A DNA stretch of 64,000 nucleotides from Pectobacterium betavasculorum (GTDB taxonomy: Bacteria > Pseudomonadota > Gammaproteobacteria > Enterobacterales > Enterobacteriaceae): assembly GCF_000749845.1 (NCBI RefSeq), contig NZ_JQHM01000002.1:62001-126000 (forward strand), written 5' to 3'. Positions 50,045 to 59,517 of the stretch are shown one piece after another (the first letter of the stretch is position 1; each line of letters opens with the position of its first letter). Position numbers and translations under genes: made by a program. The notes under the pieces were generated by a model, which saw only the letters and a program-made list of their open reading frames with translations, did no database searches and was not told the origin of the DNA.

Positions 50045-50682
50045 TGATTACGACCAAGAATAATGCGAGTAATATGCTGCCGGACGGCAGGACGTTTGGC
50101 CCAATAACCAGCCAGTTGCAGTTCATACAACGCCACCTCATTTTGCGCAGACAGACGCTGTAACCGGAACACCGTGAGCACCACCTCCTGCGGATCAAAC
50201 AATTTTTCCCATCTGTCACCCTGACAGTTATGCGCCCCACTCTGAATTTCTAACGACCGCGCACGCAGACGATAACCAAAAGACTCGGCATCCTGCTGTT
50301 CTCCACCATCCCACACGCCATTCCGGTTCAGATCGTAAGAGACATTCAGACAGCTGTTTTCCGCTTCTCCCGGATACTTCCCCATGCTGATCGCCTTTCC
50401 CTGACACGTTCCCACACAAAACCCCGCCCGACGGATATCTTTTTCAATCCCCATCGCTACCTGACTGAATAGCTGTTCCAGTCGGAAAAGCTGTGCGCTG
50501 TCCTGGCTTTGGCTGCGTAACAGAGGGTACAACTGCGCTGCCGACAGCATAATCAGGCTACCTAAACTCAGCGCCAACAGGATTTCCGGCAGTGTGAAAC
50601 CGCGTTGTTCACCCCCTAACCCTGCTTGTCTCAACACGTTCTGTCTCAACACTCTCTGTTTCAACACTCTCTGTTTCAACAT
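50041..50682 (-). CDS. ppdB: prepilin-type pseudopilin PpdB with repeat-expanded leader
   Basis: The prepilin site is GEQRG|FTLPEILLALSLGSLIMLSAAQL. From the ATG at 50682 the protein has 213 residues; the frame extends to 50718. The leader before the cleavage site is 28 residues rather than the 7 of E. coli and is built from a tandem pentapeptide LKQRV-LKQRV-LRQNV-LRQ, encoded by 15-base repeats at 50635-50679. The mature part resembles E. coli PpdB (187 residues). The true start is uncertain because neither ATG has a strong ribosome site. Confidence 0.82.
   Translation of the reverse strand: MLKQRVLKQRVLRQNVLRQAGLGGEQRGFTLPEILLALSLGSLIMLSAAQLYPLLRSQSQDSAQLFRLEQLFSQVAMGIEKDIRRAGFCVGTCQGKAISMGKYPGEAENSCLNVSYDLNRNGVWDGGEQQDAESFGYRLRARSLEIQSGAHNCQGDRWEKLFDPQEVVLTVFRLQRLSAQNEVALYELQLAGYWAKRPAVRQHITRIILGRNQ
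50635..50679 (-). repeat. three 15-base tandem repeats in the ppdB leader
   Basis: Coding-strand unit TTGAAACAGAGAGTG, twice perfect and a third with two changes, then a partial fourth. It is in frame, so copy-number change would lengthen or shorten the leader peptide by five residues without a frameshift. Confidence 0.9.
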
Positions 50683-51179
50683 AATGGAATCGCCAAGACA
50701 GCTTGCGACTCGCTGCATAGACGGATACGTCCCCTTACCGAGATAACCAGACGCAACTGCCCCGCAGAGTTCGACAACGAGATGTGCCCAGCCTGTGCAG
50801 CGTTACGCAAGCCAAAGAACGTGAAAATATTGCTGGTGAACTTTGCCAGCACGACATCCTGTGTGCGGCGAACGAATTGTCCTGGGTGGTTCTCACTACA
50901 TGCTTCCTCTGCCTGCTTTTCATTCTGCCCTGCCACCATGCACCACAGCGCCCCCTGTGGTATCAGCTTCGCGGTGCGGGTTTCATTATGCCAATAGGCA
51001 TTCGCCTGAACTCGACTCAAAAAGTCGAGCAGTTGCTGCGCGCTCTGCTCCAGACGGATAGCTTTCTGATACTGAATCCAGCCATGCAGGCCGCCGCCCG
51101 CCATCAGCGCCACAATCGTCAGCACCACCAATAATTCAAGCAAGGTAAACCCCCGCGGTTGTCGATTACCTGTTTTCAT
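50676..51179 (-). CDS. ppdA: prepilin-type pseudopilin PpdA
   Basis: A 167-residue GspH/FimT-like protein with short leader MKTGNRQPRG|FTLLELLVVLTIVALMAGGG. It is the first gene of the ppdA-ppdB-ygdB-ppdC row upstream of recC. Four cysteines in the C-terminal half could form disulfides in the periplasm. It overlaps the ppdB start by seven bases. Confidence 0.9.
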   Translation of the reverse strand: MKTGNRQPRGFTLLELLVVLTIVALMAGGGLHGWIQYQKAIRLEQSAQQLLDFLSRVQANAYWHNETRTAKLIPQGALWCMVAGQNEKQAEEACSENHPGQFVRRTQDVVLAKFTSNIFTFFGLRNAAQAGHISLSNSAGQLRLVISVRGRIRLCSESQAVLAIPLC

Positions 51180-51402
51180 GGCGTCAGGATAGAGAGCCTT
51201 ATCCGTAAAAACAGCGTGTTAACAACGCTATACGCGGCGGCTCGCAATGTTTTACTGCAACAATGTAACAACAGGGAAAATATGCGAAGCAGTGGGGAAA
51301 ACGAGGGAATAACAGGGGAAACCACGCAGTCAAGAAGGTAATGTCACACCCCGAGTAAGTAGGTGGACAAGGAGGAATCGAACTCAGGATAAGGATATCG
51401 AA

Positions 51403-51954
51403 ATGAAGTCAGCAGTGAGAGAAAATGGAGCCTCGGCACTGGAAATGGCAAATCGCTACTTTAGTACAGTCAACCTTGGTGTGTCAGTTTCCCCAATGAA
51501 CCAGGATGATGTTGATTGGTGCATCGCTCTTGCCAGAGAAAGCAATTTCGATATTGACTGGCGTTTGGCAAAAATGAGCCTTTACGCTGATAGTGAATTC
51601 GGGTTTATCTTTAAGATCGATGCTGACATACCAACAACCAAACCCGACGGGGCTTGTTTTTGTTCATTCAACGCAATAAATCATATATTAAGCATTGAGT
51701 TACTACAAAATTTCTCAAAAAAAGGTTCTATTCTGGATGGGAAAATGCTGGCCTATTGCTTAATCATCATCCTATTTTTTCTTATCAAACTTGAAGGTGA
51801 AGGCGTTTATATTCAAAGCCCAATCAATGAAAAAGTTGCTGATTATTATATCAAAAATTATCAATTTTTAGATGTAAGCGGAAATAAATCCATTCTCTTT
51901 CGCTCGGCAGATGACTTGCTCAACTGGTTCATATCGTATTCAAATCGGGGATAA
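51403..51954 (+). CDS. unknown protein in an AT-rich island; possibly GNAT-like
   Basis: A 183-residue protein I do not recognise. AAGGA lies eight bases before the ATG. The second half of the gene is very AT-rich: 49 of 180 bases are G or C over the sequence lines 51661-51780 and 51841-51900, near 27%, against roughly half in the neighbours. The C-terminal region (VYIQSPINEKVADYYIKNYQFLDV) has the look of the end of a GNAT acetyltransferase fold, where a helix precedes a Y-x-K-x-F turn, but the usual acetyl-CoA loop is not clear. A hydrophobic stretch (MLAYCLIIILFFLIKL, about residues 114-129) could be a buried helix or membrane segment. It is absent between ppdA and thyA in E. coli. Confidence 0.7.
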   Translation: MKSAVRENGASALEMANRYFSTVNLGVSVSPMNQDDVDWCIALARESNFDIDWRLAKMSLYADSEFGFIFKIDADIPTTKPDGACFCSFNAINHILSIELLQNFSKKGSILDGKMLAYCLIIILFFLIKLEGEGVYIQSPINEKVADYYIKNYQFLDVSGNKSILFRSADDLLNWFISYSNRG

Positions 51955-52020
51955 CACATTGAGAAAGAGTAAATAATGCGCGACAATACGGCTAATAAAT
52001 CGTCACTTTGCGAGGTAGTT

Positions 52021-52212
52021 ATGAATAAAGAGCTGACAAATTACCGTGCAACTGCGTTATCTCGACAGATGAAACCTCATGCTGGCCGCAAAATGCAAAT
52101 TACCAATGAGGAAGAACTATTTGCTCTCATGTTTATCGCGGCAGATGGGATTAAAAATTCTCCAACACCATCGATTCAGGAAGCGGTAGGCCCGTCGCAA
52201 GAAGAGAAATAA
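52021..52212 (+). CDS. small unknown protein after the AT-rich gene
   Basis: A 63-residue basic-then-acidic protein (MNKELTNYRATALSRQMKPHAG... SQEEK). The ATG at 52021 has GAGG nine bases upstream; an in-frame ATG at 51976 would add 15 residues. It follows the unknown 183-residue gene by 66 bases on the same strand and probably forms a two-gene unit with it. No motif recognised. Confidence 0.55.
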   Translation: MNKELTNYRATALSRQMKPHAGRKMQITNEEELFALMFIAADGIKNSPTPSIQEAVGPSQEEK

Positions 52213-52237
52213 CAAAAAAGGCCGCATTACGCGGCCC
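52213..52237 (-). terminator. terminator of thyA
   Basis: GGCCGC/GCGGCC stem (52231-52236 with 52220-52225) followed on the minus strand by a U run (52214-52219), 20 bases after the thyA stop. Confidence 0.8.
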
Positions 52238-52256
52238 TGAGAAACAGTGAAAGGCT

Positions 52257-53051
52257 TTAGATTGCCACTGGCGCTTTGATGGCGGGATGCGGATCGTATC
52301 CCTCGATTTCAAAATCGTCGAAGCGATAGTCGAATAGCGTATCCGGGCGGCGCTTAATCACCAATTTAGGCAGCGCACGCGGTTCACGACTCAGTTGTAA
52401 ATGCGTCTGTTCCATATGGTTGTTGTACAGATGCGTGTCACCACCGGTCCAGACGAAATCACCGACGTCCAGATCGCACTGCTGCGCCACCATATGCACC
52501 AAAAGCGCATAGCTGGCGATGTTGAACGGCAGGCCGAGGAAGATATCGCACGAGCGCTGATAAAGCTGGCAAGAGAGTTTGCCATCCGCCACGTAGAACT
52601 GGAAAAACGCGTGGCACGGTGCCAACGCCATTTTGTCCAGCTCGCCCACGTTCCAGGCAGACACGATAATACGGCGAGAATCTGGATCCTGCCTCAGCTG
52701 AGTCAGAACATTCTTCAACTGGTCGATCTGACGACCATCTGCCGCTCCCCATGAACGCCACTGTTTACCGTAAACCGGCCCCAAATCGCCGTTCTCATCT
52801 GCCCATTCATCCCAAATACTGACTTTGTTTTCATGCAGATAAGCAATATTGGTATCGCCGTTCAGGAACCAGAGCAGTTCATGAATAATTGAACGCAGGT
52901 GGCATTTTTTGGTGGTAACCAGAGGAAAACCGTCCTGCAAGTTGAAACGCATCTGATGGCCGAAAATGGAACGCGTGCCTGTACCGGTACGGTCGGCCTT
53001 CGGCGTGCCCTCTTCAAGCACTTTTTTCATCAGATCCAGATACTGTTTCAT
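52257..53051 (-). CDS. thyA: thymidylate synthase
   Basis: A 264-residue enzyme, the E. coli length, converting dUMP to dTMP with methylenetetrahydrofolate. The catalytic cysteine is in [13 protein letters not shown] (Cys146), with the dUMP phosphate-binding [13 protein letters not shown] and [17 protein letters not shown]. It lies 36 bases after lgt on the same strand, as in E. coli where the two are cotranscribed. Confidence 0.98.
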   Translation of the reverse strand: MKQYLDLMKKVLEEGTPKADRTGTGTRSIFGHQMRFNLQDGFPLVTTKKCHLRSIIHELLWFLNGDTNIAYLHENKVSIWDEWADENGDLGPVYGKQWRSWGAADGRQIDQLKNVLTQLRQDPDSRRIIVSAWNVGELDKMALAPCHAFFQFYVADGKLSCQLYQRSCDIFLGLPFNIASYALLVHMVAQQCDLDVGDFVWTGGDTHLYNNHMEQTHLQLSREPRALPKLVIKRRPDTLFDYRFDDFEIEGYDPHPAIKAPVAI

Positions 53052-53087
53052 ACTACCTCACCACAAATATTAAAGAAGGACAGCGGA

Positions 53088-53957
53088 TTATTGCTGTGCA
53101 GGCTGACGGCGATACGCCCAAACCATCATCAGAATACCGGCGATCACCATTGGCAACGACAGGATTTGTCCCATGCTGAAAAGGTCGCCGAATAAACCCA
53201 GTTGCGCATCAGGCTGGCGGAAGAATTCGGTAATAATCCTGAACAGACCGTAGCAGATAAGGAAAAGCCCAGACACACTGCCCATCGGCCGAGATTTACG
53301 AATAAAGAGATTCAGGATGATAAACAGAGCCACACCTTCCAGCATCATTTGATACAGTTGGGAAGGATGACGCGGCAGCATACCGTACTGATTGAAAATC
53401 GTCTGCCATTGCGGGTTGCTGACAGCCAACATCATATCTTCGCTACGCGAGCCAGGAAACAGCATAGCCCACGGGGTATCTGTCGTGACACGCCCCCACA
53501 ACTCGCCGTTGATAAAGTTGCCCAAGCGGCCGGCACCGAGCCCGAAAGGAATCAAAGGTGCAATAAAATCAGCAACCTGGAAGAAATGACGTTTGGTTCG
53601 ATGAGCAAACCACAGCATGACGCAGATAACGCCCATTAAGCCGCCGTGGAACGACATACCGCCATCCCAGACTTTGAAAAGATAGAGCGGATTTTCAAGA
53701 AATGACGGGAAGGCATAAAACAGGACATAGCCCAGACGCCCACCGACGAACACCCCAAGGAACCCCATATACAGCAGATTTTCGACTTCGTCCTTGGTCC
53801 AACCGCTACCCGGTTTATTGGCCCGACGCACCGCCAACCACATGGCAAATACAAAACCCACCAGATACATCAGCCCATACCAGTGCAGCGCTAGCGGGCC
53901 GATTGAAAAAATCACGGGATCAAACTGAGGAAACGCCAGATAGCTTGTCGTCATCAT
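53088..53957 (-). CDS. lgt: phosphatidylglycerol--prolipoprotein diacylglyceryl transferase
   Basis: A 289-residue inner-membrane enzyme (E. coli 291) with about seven membrane segments that adds diacylglycerol to the lipobox cysteine. Family motifs HGGLMGV (catalytic His near 103) and the signature [14 protein letters not shown] (near 143-156) are present. An alternative ATG lies three bases downstream (53954). Its products include the lipoproteins MltA, YgdI and YgdR encoded in this window. Confidence 0.97.
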   Translation of the reverse strand: MMTTSYLAFPQFDPVIFSIGPLALHWYGLMYLVGFVFAMWLAVRRANKPGSGWTKDEVENLLYMGFLGVFVGGRLGYVLFYAFPSFLENPLYLFKVWDGGMSFHGGLMGVICVMLWFAHRTKRHFFQVADFIAPLIPFGLGAGRLGNFINGELWGRVTTDTPWAMLFPGSRSEDMMLAVSNPQWQTIFNQYGMLPRHPSQLYQMMLEGVALFIILNLFIRKSRPMGSVSGLFLICYGLFRIITEFFRQPDAQLGLFGDLFSMGQILSLPMVIAGILMMVWAYRRQPAQQ

Positions 53958-54156
53958 TCACCACATATTTTATTGTGTTATCCCTGCTTTCGGGATCGTC
54001 ATTGATAGGCAAAAGGCAGGAGAATGAATCCGTTCCTGCGAACCGCGGTGGCGAATGATAGCATACGCTCCCGCGCTCGTTGCTCGTGAACGGGAAAAGT
54101 TCTGTAAAACATTAATACTCGTAATGAGGGATCACTTCGCCGCAGAACACTACGCA

Positions 54157-56403
54157 TTAGCGCCCACCGCGAATCAAACCGCCCAGCCCGCGCTCTTCCA
54201 TGAAGATTGCCGCCCACTGTCGGACTTCCGTCGCACTTTGTGCATTCAGCAATTGCTTCACTAGTGCCTGCGACTCGGTCAGCGTAATTTGGCGTAGCAA
54301 ATATTTAATTCGCGCAACGCTGCGCCCGTTCATGCTGAGAGAACGATAACCCAGCCCGGTCAATAGCAGTGCGCCAAGTGCTTCGCCTGCAATTTCACCG
54401 CACACAGAAAGCGGAATGTTATGCCGTTCGCACTCGACTGCAATCATATTCAGCGCTTGTAACATCGAAGGATGAAGGCTGTCATAGAGCGACGCCACAT
54501 GAGCATTGTTCCGGTCGACGGCAAGCAGATACTGCGTCAGATCGTTGGTGCCGACCGAAACAAAATCGATACGGGAAGCCAGATGAGGGAGCAGAAACAG
54601 CATCGATGGCACTTCGATCATGATCCCAATCCGCGGCTTGGGCTGTGGGAAGCCCAGTAATTCCTCAACCTCGCCTGCGGCCTGATCGATCAGGCGACGT
54701 GCCTCACTGATTTCATCCAGACTGCTGATCATTGGCAACAGGATATTGAGATTACCGATATGTGCATTCGCACGCAGCATGGCACGTACCTGAATCAGAA
54801 AGATTTCAGGCTGATCGAGCGTAATACGAATACCCCGCCAGCCGAGACATGGATTCTCCTCGCTGATAGGCAGATAGGGCAGCGGCTTGTCCGCGCCAAT
54901 ATCCAGCGTACGCAGCATCACGGGGCGTGTAGGATAAAGATCCAACATACTTTGGTATTGCGCCATCTGCTCATCTTCGGACGGAAACCCACTTTGCAGC
55001 ATAAACGGGATTTCCGTACGGTATAACCCAACGCCATCAACCTGATTAATATAACGTTTTTCATGATCGGCGCTTAATCCGGCATTCAGCATAACCTGAA
55101 TGCGCTCACCGCTTTTCAGCACGGCGGGCTGATCCATCTCGCCTTCGGCCAGACGAGTCAGCTCGTTTTCTTCCGTCAGCAGACGCTGGTATTCCTGCAC
55201 CAGTACTGGTTCAGGATCCACCAACAGCTCACCGCGATAGCCGTCAATAATCAACTGCCGCTGATGCAGTAATTCTGGCTGAATATCCGCACCAACCAGC
55301 GTAGGAATGCCCATGGCCCGCACCAAAATCGCCGCATGCGAATTGGCAGCGCCGTCATAAACAACGACGCCCGCCAGCCGCTCCGGCGGCAATTCCGCTA
55401 GCAGCGTGGCCGTTAATTCATCCGCAACAAGGATAAAGCGCTCAGGCCATTGCCCCATGATTTGCGCGTTATCGTCGAGATGAAACAGCAGTCGTTGCCC
55501 TAACGCACGCAGATCGCCAGCGCGCTCGCGTAAGTAGGTGTCCTGCAAATTGGTGAACTGCGCCGCAAAACGTTCGATCACCAGTTTCACTGCCCACTCG
55601 GCGGCGTTACCGGCGTCCACCTCTTGAAATAGTTCACGTTTGAGGCGCGCATCATTCAGCAAGTGCGAATATAAATCGAAAATCGCCGCACTCTCTTTCT
55701 GCGCGCTGGTGCTAAACCGTTTGCTGAAACGGCGAAATTCTGTTGTCGCCTCTTCTAACGCCTGCGTTAAACGGGAACGTTCACGCTCGCTATCCAAACT
55801 GGATGCGGGGAAAACCTGTTCCAGAGAAGGTTGGGTACAATCCTGCCAGCCGGGGGCAATCGCCACACCGGGTGCAGCGACCAACGCCTTAACGCGCGTC
55901 TGACGGTATTGACCAAAAAGTGTTTTTATTTGCGAAAGGGAAAGAATAGCGGCCATCTGCGTGGCCAGCGTCACCATGAACGATTCTTCGTTTTTATCAA
56001 ACTGACGATGTTCACGCTGTTGAACCACCAGCACACCCAGCAGGTGGCGACGGTAAATAATGGGAACGCCGAGAAAAGAACGGAAATGTTGCTCTTTTAC
56101 GGAGGGGATATATTTGAAGCTGGGGTGCGTACGAGCATCGGCCAGATTGATGGGTTCAGCACGTTGCCCGACCAGCCCGACAATGCCTTGCCCAAACGCC
56201 AACGTAACCGTGCGGCCACGCGGCTTTTTCAACCCGCGCGTCGCCATCAGGTAATAGCATTGACGATCGTGATCGGCCAGATAAATGGAACAGACTTCCG
56301 TGTCCATAGCCTGACAGGTCTCATTGACCAGAATGTCCAGCGCATCACTAAGGCGGGCCGTTGCCGCAACATTTTCGACAATTTCTCGCAAGCGCGTGAG
56401 CAT
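54157..56403 (-). CDS. ptsP: phosphoenolpyruvate-protein phosphotransferase PtsP (enzyme I-Ntr)
   Basis: A 748-residue protein, exactly the E. coli length: N-terminal GAF domain (residues about 15-160), then enzyme I domains with the phosphorylated histidine in GAANSHAAILVRAMGIPTLVG (near residue 356) and the PEP-binding barrel (RTLDIGADKPLPYLP, VGTNDLTQYLLAVDR, Cys in SVCGEIAGE). It starts the nitrogen phosphotransferase chain to NPr and IIA-Ntr. It follows rppH after 12 bases. Confidence 0.97.
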   Translation of the reverse strand: MLTRLREIVENVAATARLSDALDILVNETCQAMDTEVCSIYLADHDRQCYYLMATRGLKKPRGRTVTLAFGQGIVGLVGQRAEPINLADARTHPSFKYIPSVKEQHFRSFLGVPIIYRRHLLGVLVVQQREHRQFDKNEESFMVTLATQMAAILSLSQIKTLFGQYRQTRVKALVAAPGVAIAPGWQDCTQPSLEQVFPASSLDSERERSRLTQALEEATTEFRRFSKRFSTSAQKESAAIFDLYSHLLNDARLKRELFQEVDAGNAAEWAVKLVIERFAAQFTNLQDTYLRERAGDLRALGQRLLFHLDDNAQIMGQWPERFILVADELTATLLAELPPERLAGVVVYDGAANSHAAILVRAMGIPTLVGADIQPELLHQRQLIIDGYRGELLVDPEPVLVQEYQRLLTEENELTRLAEGEMDQPAVLKSGERIQVMLNAGLSADHEKRYINQVDGVGLYRTEIPFMLQSGFPSEDEQMAQYQSMLDLYPTRPVMLRTLDIGADKPLPYLPISEENPCLGWRGIRITLDQPEIFLIQVRAMLRANAHIGNLNILLPMISSLDEISEARRLIDQAAGEVEELLGFPQPKPRIGIMIEVPSMLFLLPHLASRIDFVSVGTNDLTQYLLAVDRNNAHVASLYDSLHPSMLQALNMIAVECERHNIPLSVCGEIAGEALGALLLTGLGYRSLSMNGRSVARIKYLLRQITLTESQALVKQLLNAQSATEVRQWAAIFMEERGLGGLIRGGR

Positions 56404-56415
56404 AATGTGCCTGAA

Positions 56416-56949
56416 TTACCCTCTTTTTCGCCGGGGACCAGATGGAGTCGCCACCCGAGCCGCAACACTCTCCTGAAGCAGTATCACCGGGCTGATAAAT
56501 TCCTTCATCACGCGACGATACACATCTCGCTTAAAAGAGACGACCTGACGTACCGGATACCAGTAACTCACCCAGCGCCAACCATCAAATTCCGGCGTGC
56601 CGCTGCTCTGCATATTGATATCCGACTCATTACACATCAACTGTAGCAAAAACCATTTCTGCTTTTGGCCGATACAGACCGGTTTTGTATCCCAACGCAC
56701 CAAACGCTTTGGTAATTTATAGCGTAACCAGTTACGGGTAGATGCCAACACACGCACATCCTTTTTTCTTAACCCGACTTCTTCAAACAGTTCGCGGTAC
56801 ATCGCTTGCTCGGGACTTTCACCGGGGTTAATTCCCCCCTGCGGAAACTGCCATGAGTGCTGACCGTAGCGCCGGGCCCACATCACCTGCCCCTGCCGAT
56901 TACAAATTACAATACCAACGTTTGGGCGGTAGCCATCATCATCGATCAC
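56416..56949 (-). CDS. rppH: RNA pyrophosphohydrolase
   Basis: A 177-residue Nudix hydrolase that removes pyrophosphate from 5'-triphosphorylated mRNAs and starts their decay. The Nudix box [22 protein letters not shown] is at about residues 38-59. The start is GTG at 56947-56949 with GAGG seven bases upstream, giving [14 protein letters not shown] as in E. coli (176). The open frame runs 46 codons further up without homology. It probably forms an operon with ptsP. Confidence 0.96.
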   Translation of the reverse strand: MIDDDGYRPNVGIVICNRQGQVMWARRYGQHSWQFPQGGINPGESPEQAMYRELFEEVGLRKKDVRVLASTRNWLRYKLPKRLVRWDTKPVCIGQKQKWFLLQLMCNESDINMQSSGTPEFDGWRWVSYWYPVRQVVSFKRDVYRRVMKEFISPVILLQESVAARVATPSGPRRKRG

Positions 56950-57319
56950 CGGACTACCTCGATAAACATCAATGCAAAGATGACCTGATTGTTTCACACT
57001 CCCGTCAGGCGGTAAACCACTGCTTAGAAAGCATGTGATACGAATAAAAGTAAGATAACCCACAGATAAGATCAAAGTTATAAACATGTGAAGGCCATAA
57101 TCCGCAGTTTATTCACTTTTTCTGTGGACATCTTTGTGCAGAACCCATGAAGAAGTAAGTAAAACTCATTTCTCATGAAGAAAAAATATTAATGTGAATT
57201 AAAAAATAATGCTTTCTATTCATTAAATTACAAACCATCTTACGTGAAACAGCAGACCCTTATTTTTTGTTCAAATGGCATACAACGCAAGATTGGCGAA
57301 AGATCGCACTATGCCGATT

Positions 57320-57328
57320 TTATCCACA
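57320..57328 (+). promoter_or_regulatory. DnaA box (perfect TTATCCACA)
   Basis: Exact match to the strong DnaA box R1 sequence. The inverted box at 57439-57447 is 119 bases away. Confidence 0.55.
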
Positions 57329-57438
57329 GGGAATGCCTCAAACTCAGGCAATAAATAGGCAAAAACAGCAAAAATGCTAGGAGTCAAGGCTGTAAATGGA
57401 ACCAGTGATTCATGTTTATGTGGGTTATCCAAGAAATC

Positions 57439-57447
57439 TGTGGATAA
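57439..57447 (-). promoter_or_regulatory. DnaA box (perfect, inverted)
   Basis: TGTGGATAA on the plus strand, the exact reverse complement of TTATCCACA, with a weaker TTATCCAAG at 57425-57433 beside it. Confidence 0.55.
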
Positions 57448-57509
57448 CCTAGTGTAAGATCCTGTTTATTGTTGGTGGCTACAAGTGCACAGTTTGTAAA
57501 ACGATATTG

Positions 57510-57525
57510 AGTGATCGTTATCACA
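57510..57525. promoter_or_regulatory. CRP-like site upstream of mutH
   Basis: AGTGA-TCGTTA-TCACA matches the TGTGA-N6-TCACA consensus at nine of ten positions. It lies 120 bases before the mutH start. Function is inferred only from sequence. Confidence 0.4.
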
Positions 57526-57645
57526 CTAAAAAAAAGCGCTATTAATCATGCTATTATTGTTTCTCTCCACAGTCTTGCAGACTGTGCATTGGCATTCTCT
57601 ATCTGTTGTATTTTTTTTGAGCGGAAAAACATCGAGCTACACGCT

Positions 57646-58341
57646 ATGAATTCACCTACAGTTCACACGACTGCGCCGCGAAATGAGCAAGCTTTGCTGG
57701 AGCGTGCTCAATCCCTCGCGGGTTATAATCTTGCGGAATTAGCGGGCATCGCTCGTCTGCCTCTTCCTGCCAACCTGAAACGCGACAAAGGCTGGATTGG
57801 CGTCTTGCTGGAGCGCTTTCTGGGCGCGAGTGCAGGCAGCAAACCCGAGCAGGATTTCCCTGAGATTGGCGTTGAGCTAAAAACCATCCCTATTGATGAA
57901 CAAGGTAAACCGCTTGAAACCACCTTCGTCTGCGTCGCACCGTTAACAGGCAATAGCGGCGTAACGTGGGAAATCAGCCACGTACGACACAAGCTCGCAC
58001 GGGTACTGTGGATTCCAGTGGAAGGTTCGCGTCACATCCCGCTGGGAGAACGCCGTATTGGCACGCCGCTGATCTGGAGCCCCAATGAAGAAGAAGAGGA
58101 ACAACTGCGCTGTGACTGGGAAGAGTTGATGGACCTGATTGTGCTTGGCCGGGTAGAAAGCATCACCGCCCGCCATGGTGAAGTACTACAGTTACGCCCC
58201 AAAGCGGCAAATAGTCGAGCATTAACAGAGGCCATTGGCGAGTTTGGTCAACCAATTCTGACCTTACCGCGCGGGTTCTACCTGAAAAAAACCTTTACCG
58301 CGCCGCTACTGGCCCGCCACTTTATGCAGCTCAGCAACTGA
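57646..58341 (+). CDS. mutH: DNA mismatch repair endonuclease MutH
   Basis: A 231-residue endonuclease (E. coli 229) that nicks the unmethylated strand at hemimethylated GATC. The catalytic triad is visible in [12 protein letters not shown] (Asp, Glu and Lys near residues 70-80), preceded by [10 protein letters not shown]. The start MNSPTVHTT (57646) is chosen by homology; the ribosome site is weak (GAG ten bases upstream). Its presence implies Dam-directed repair in this organism. Confidence 0.96.
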   Translation: MNSPTVHTTAPRNEQALLERAQSLAGYNLAELAGIARLPLPANLKRDKGWIGVLLERFLGASAGSKPEQDFPEIGVELKTIPIDEQGKPLETTFVCVAPLTGNSGVTWEISHVRHKLARVLWIPVEGSRHIPLGERRIGTPLIWSPNEEEEEQLRCDWEELMDLIVLGRVESITARHGEVLQLRPKAANSRALTEAIGEFGQPILTLPRGFYLKKTFTAPLLARHFMQLSN

Positions 58342-58503
58342 ATTTAATTAGCACTATATTCTATTAGCACCCTACTTCATCAGCATGGCGCTTCATCGTA
58401 CACTAGCCTTATAGACCCCACGATATGCCATATGCCGCATATCATGTGACAAAGGAACACGACTCAGGGAAACGCCTGACGCCGACCCAGAGCAAAAAGG
58501 GAT

Positions 58504-58533
58504 GCCAACGCACATGCAACTCGAAGTATGACG
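58504..58533 (-). repeat. solo end of the intergenic element seen at 35567
   Basis: Thirty bases whose reverse complement matches 35567-35596 with two mismatches. No partner inverted end is evident nearby, so it looks like a remnant or half-element. It lies in the 286-base mutH-terC gap, which otherwise holds a short GATATG/CATATC palindrome near 58421-58442. Confidence 0.75.
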
Positions 58534-58627
58534 AGTATCTTTTCACGACATCACACTTTCACTTGCCTATGCACCGAGCTGGCAGAGTATAATATCGTTT
58601 ACGTTTCGTTTAAGGTGTATTGATATA

Positions 58628-59344
58628 ATGTTTGATTGGATTGTTGATCCGAACGCATGGTTAGCATTGGGAACGCTAACTATTCTGGAAATCGTTCTTG
58701 GGATCGATAACATTATCTTCCTGTCCCTGGTTGTCGCCAAACTGCCTAAAGCCCAGCAAAACAAAGCACGCCGCATCGGTCTGATGGGTGCAATGTTAAT
58801 GCGTTTGGGGCTGCTCGCGTCCATTGCCTGGGTCATGCGTCTGACCGACCCACTGTTTACCGTAGCAGGCAATGAAATCTCCACACGTGACCTGATCCTG
58901 TTCTTCGGAGGACTCTTCCTGATCTGGAAGTCCAGCATGGAAATTCACGAAACTGTCGAAGGCGGTTCAGAAGATCATACTTCCAAGACGTACTCTTTCT
59001 TTGGCGCGATCGTGCAGATCATGCTGTTAGATATTATCTTCAGTCTGGATTCGGTTATTACCGCTGTCGGCTTGTCTGACCATCTATTTATTATGATGGC
59101 AGCCGTCGTTATCGCCGTTCTCGTGATGATGTTCTCTGCACGTCCTATCGGCGAGTTTGTCGAACGCCATCCGTCCGTCAAAATGCTGGCTTTGTCGTTC
59201 CTAATCCTTGTCGGGTTCACTCTGATTTTGGAAAGCTTCGACGTTCACGTACCGAAAGGCTATATCTATTTCGCCATGTTCTTCTCGATGTCCGTCGAGG
59301 CACTGAACCTGTTACGCAGTAAGAAAGAGAAAACGGCGCACTAA
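58628..59344 (+). CDS. ygdQ: TerC family inner-membrane protein YgdQ
   Basis: A 238-residue integral membrane protein of the TerC family (E. coli YgdQ 237) with about seven membrane segments. The two acidic motifs typical of the family are seen: LTILEIVLGIDNIIFLSLV near residues 15-33 and LLDIIFSLDSVITAVGL near 137-153. The family is linked with metal ion homeostasis; its exact cargo here is unknown. A TATAAT at 58588-58593 is a likely -10. Confidence 0.9.
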   Translation: MFDWIVDPNAWLALGTLTILEIVLGIDNIIFLSLVVAKLPKAQQNKARRIGLMGAMLMRLGLLASIAWVMRLTDPLFTVAGNEISTRDLILFFGGLFLIWKSSMEIHETVEGGSEDHTSKTYSFFGAIVQIMLLDIIFSLDSVITAVGLSDHLFIMMAAVVIAVLVMMFSARPIGEFVERHPSVKMLALSFLILVGFTLILESFDVHVPKGYIYFAMFFSMSVEALNLLRSKKEKTAH

Positions 59345-59382
59345 TCGCCGTATAACGCGCTTTCGCGATAAAGATGTCATCA

Positions 59383-59405
59383 TCAGGCGGCACCCCGCCG
59401 CCTGA
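59383..59405 (+). terminator. hairpin after ygdQ
   Basis: TCAGGCGGC (59383-59391), loop ACCCC, GCCGCCTGA (59397-59405), 38 bases after the stop; only a weak downstream T content. Confidence 0.5.
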
Positions 59406-59517
59406 TTACACAAAATTAATTCCCTCCAACCGAATTTTTTCCATTATTCCTACGTTATCTCCCACAACCATTTGCTAGACTCACCTTAAGTTTTGGCACT
59501 TATTAACGGGTTAATTG

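Larger units (their letters stand above)
56950..57645. other. about 700-base divergent region between rppH and mutH
   Basis: AT-rich, non-coding. It contains two perfect DnaA boxes and a CRP-like palindrome, listed separately, and several GATC sites. A frame from 57511 reads into mutH but lacks homology before 57646. I see no small gene with a ribosome site. Confidence 0.65.

Noticed and set aside
55831-56646. 271-codon frame antisense to ptsP and rppH
   Set aside because: Spans two clear genes on the other strand; composition is that of a shadow frame.
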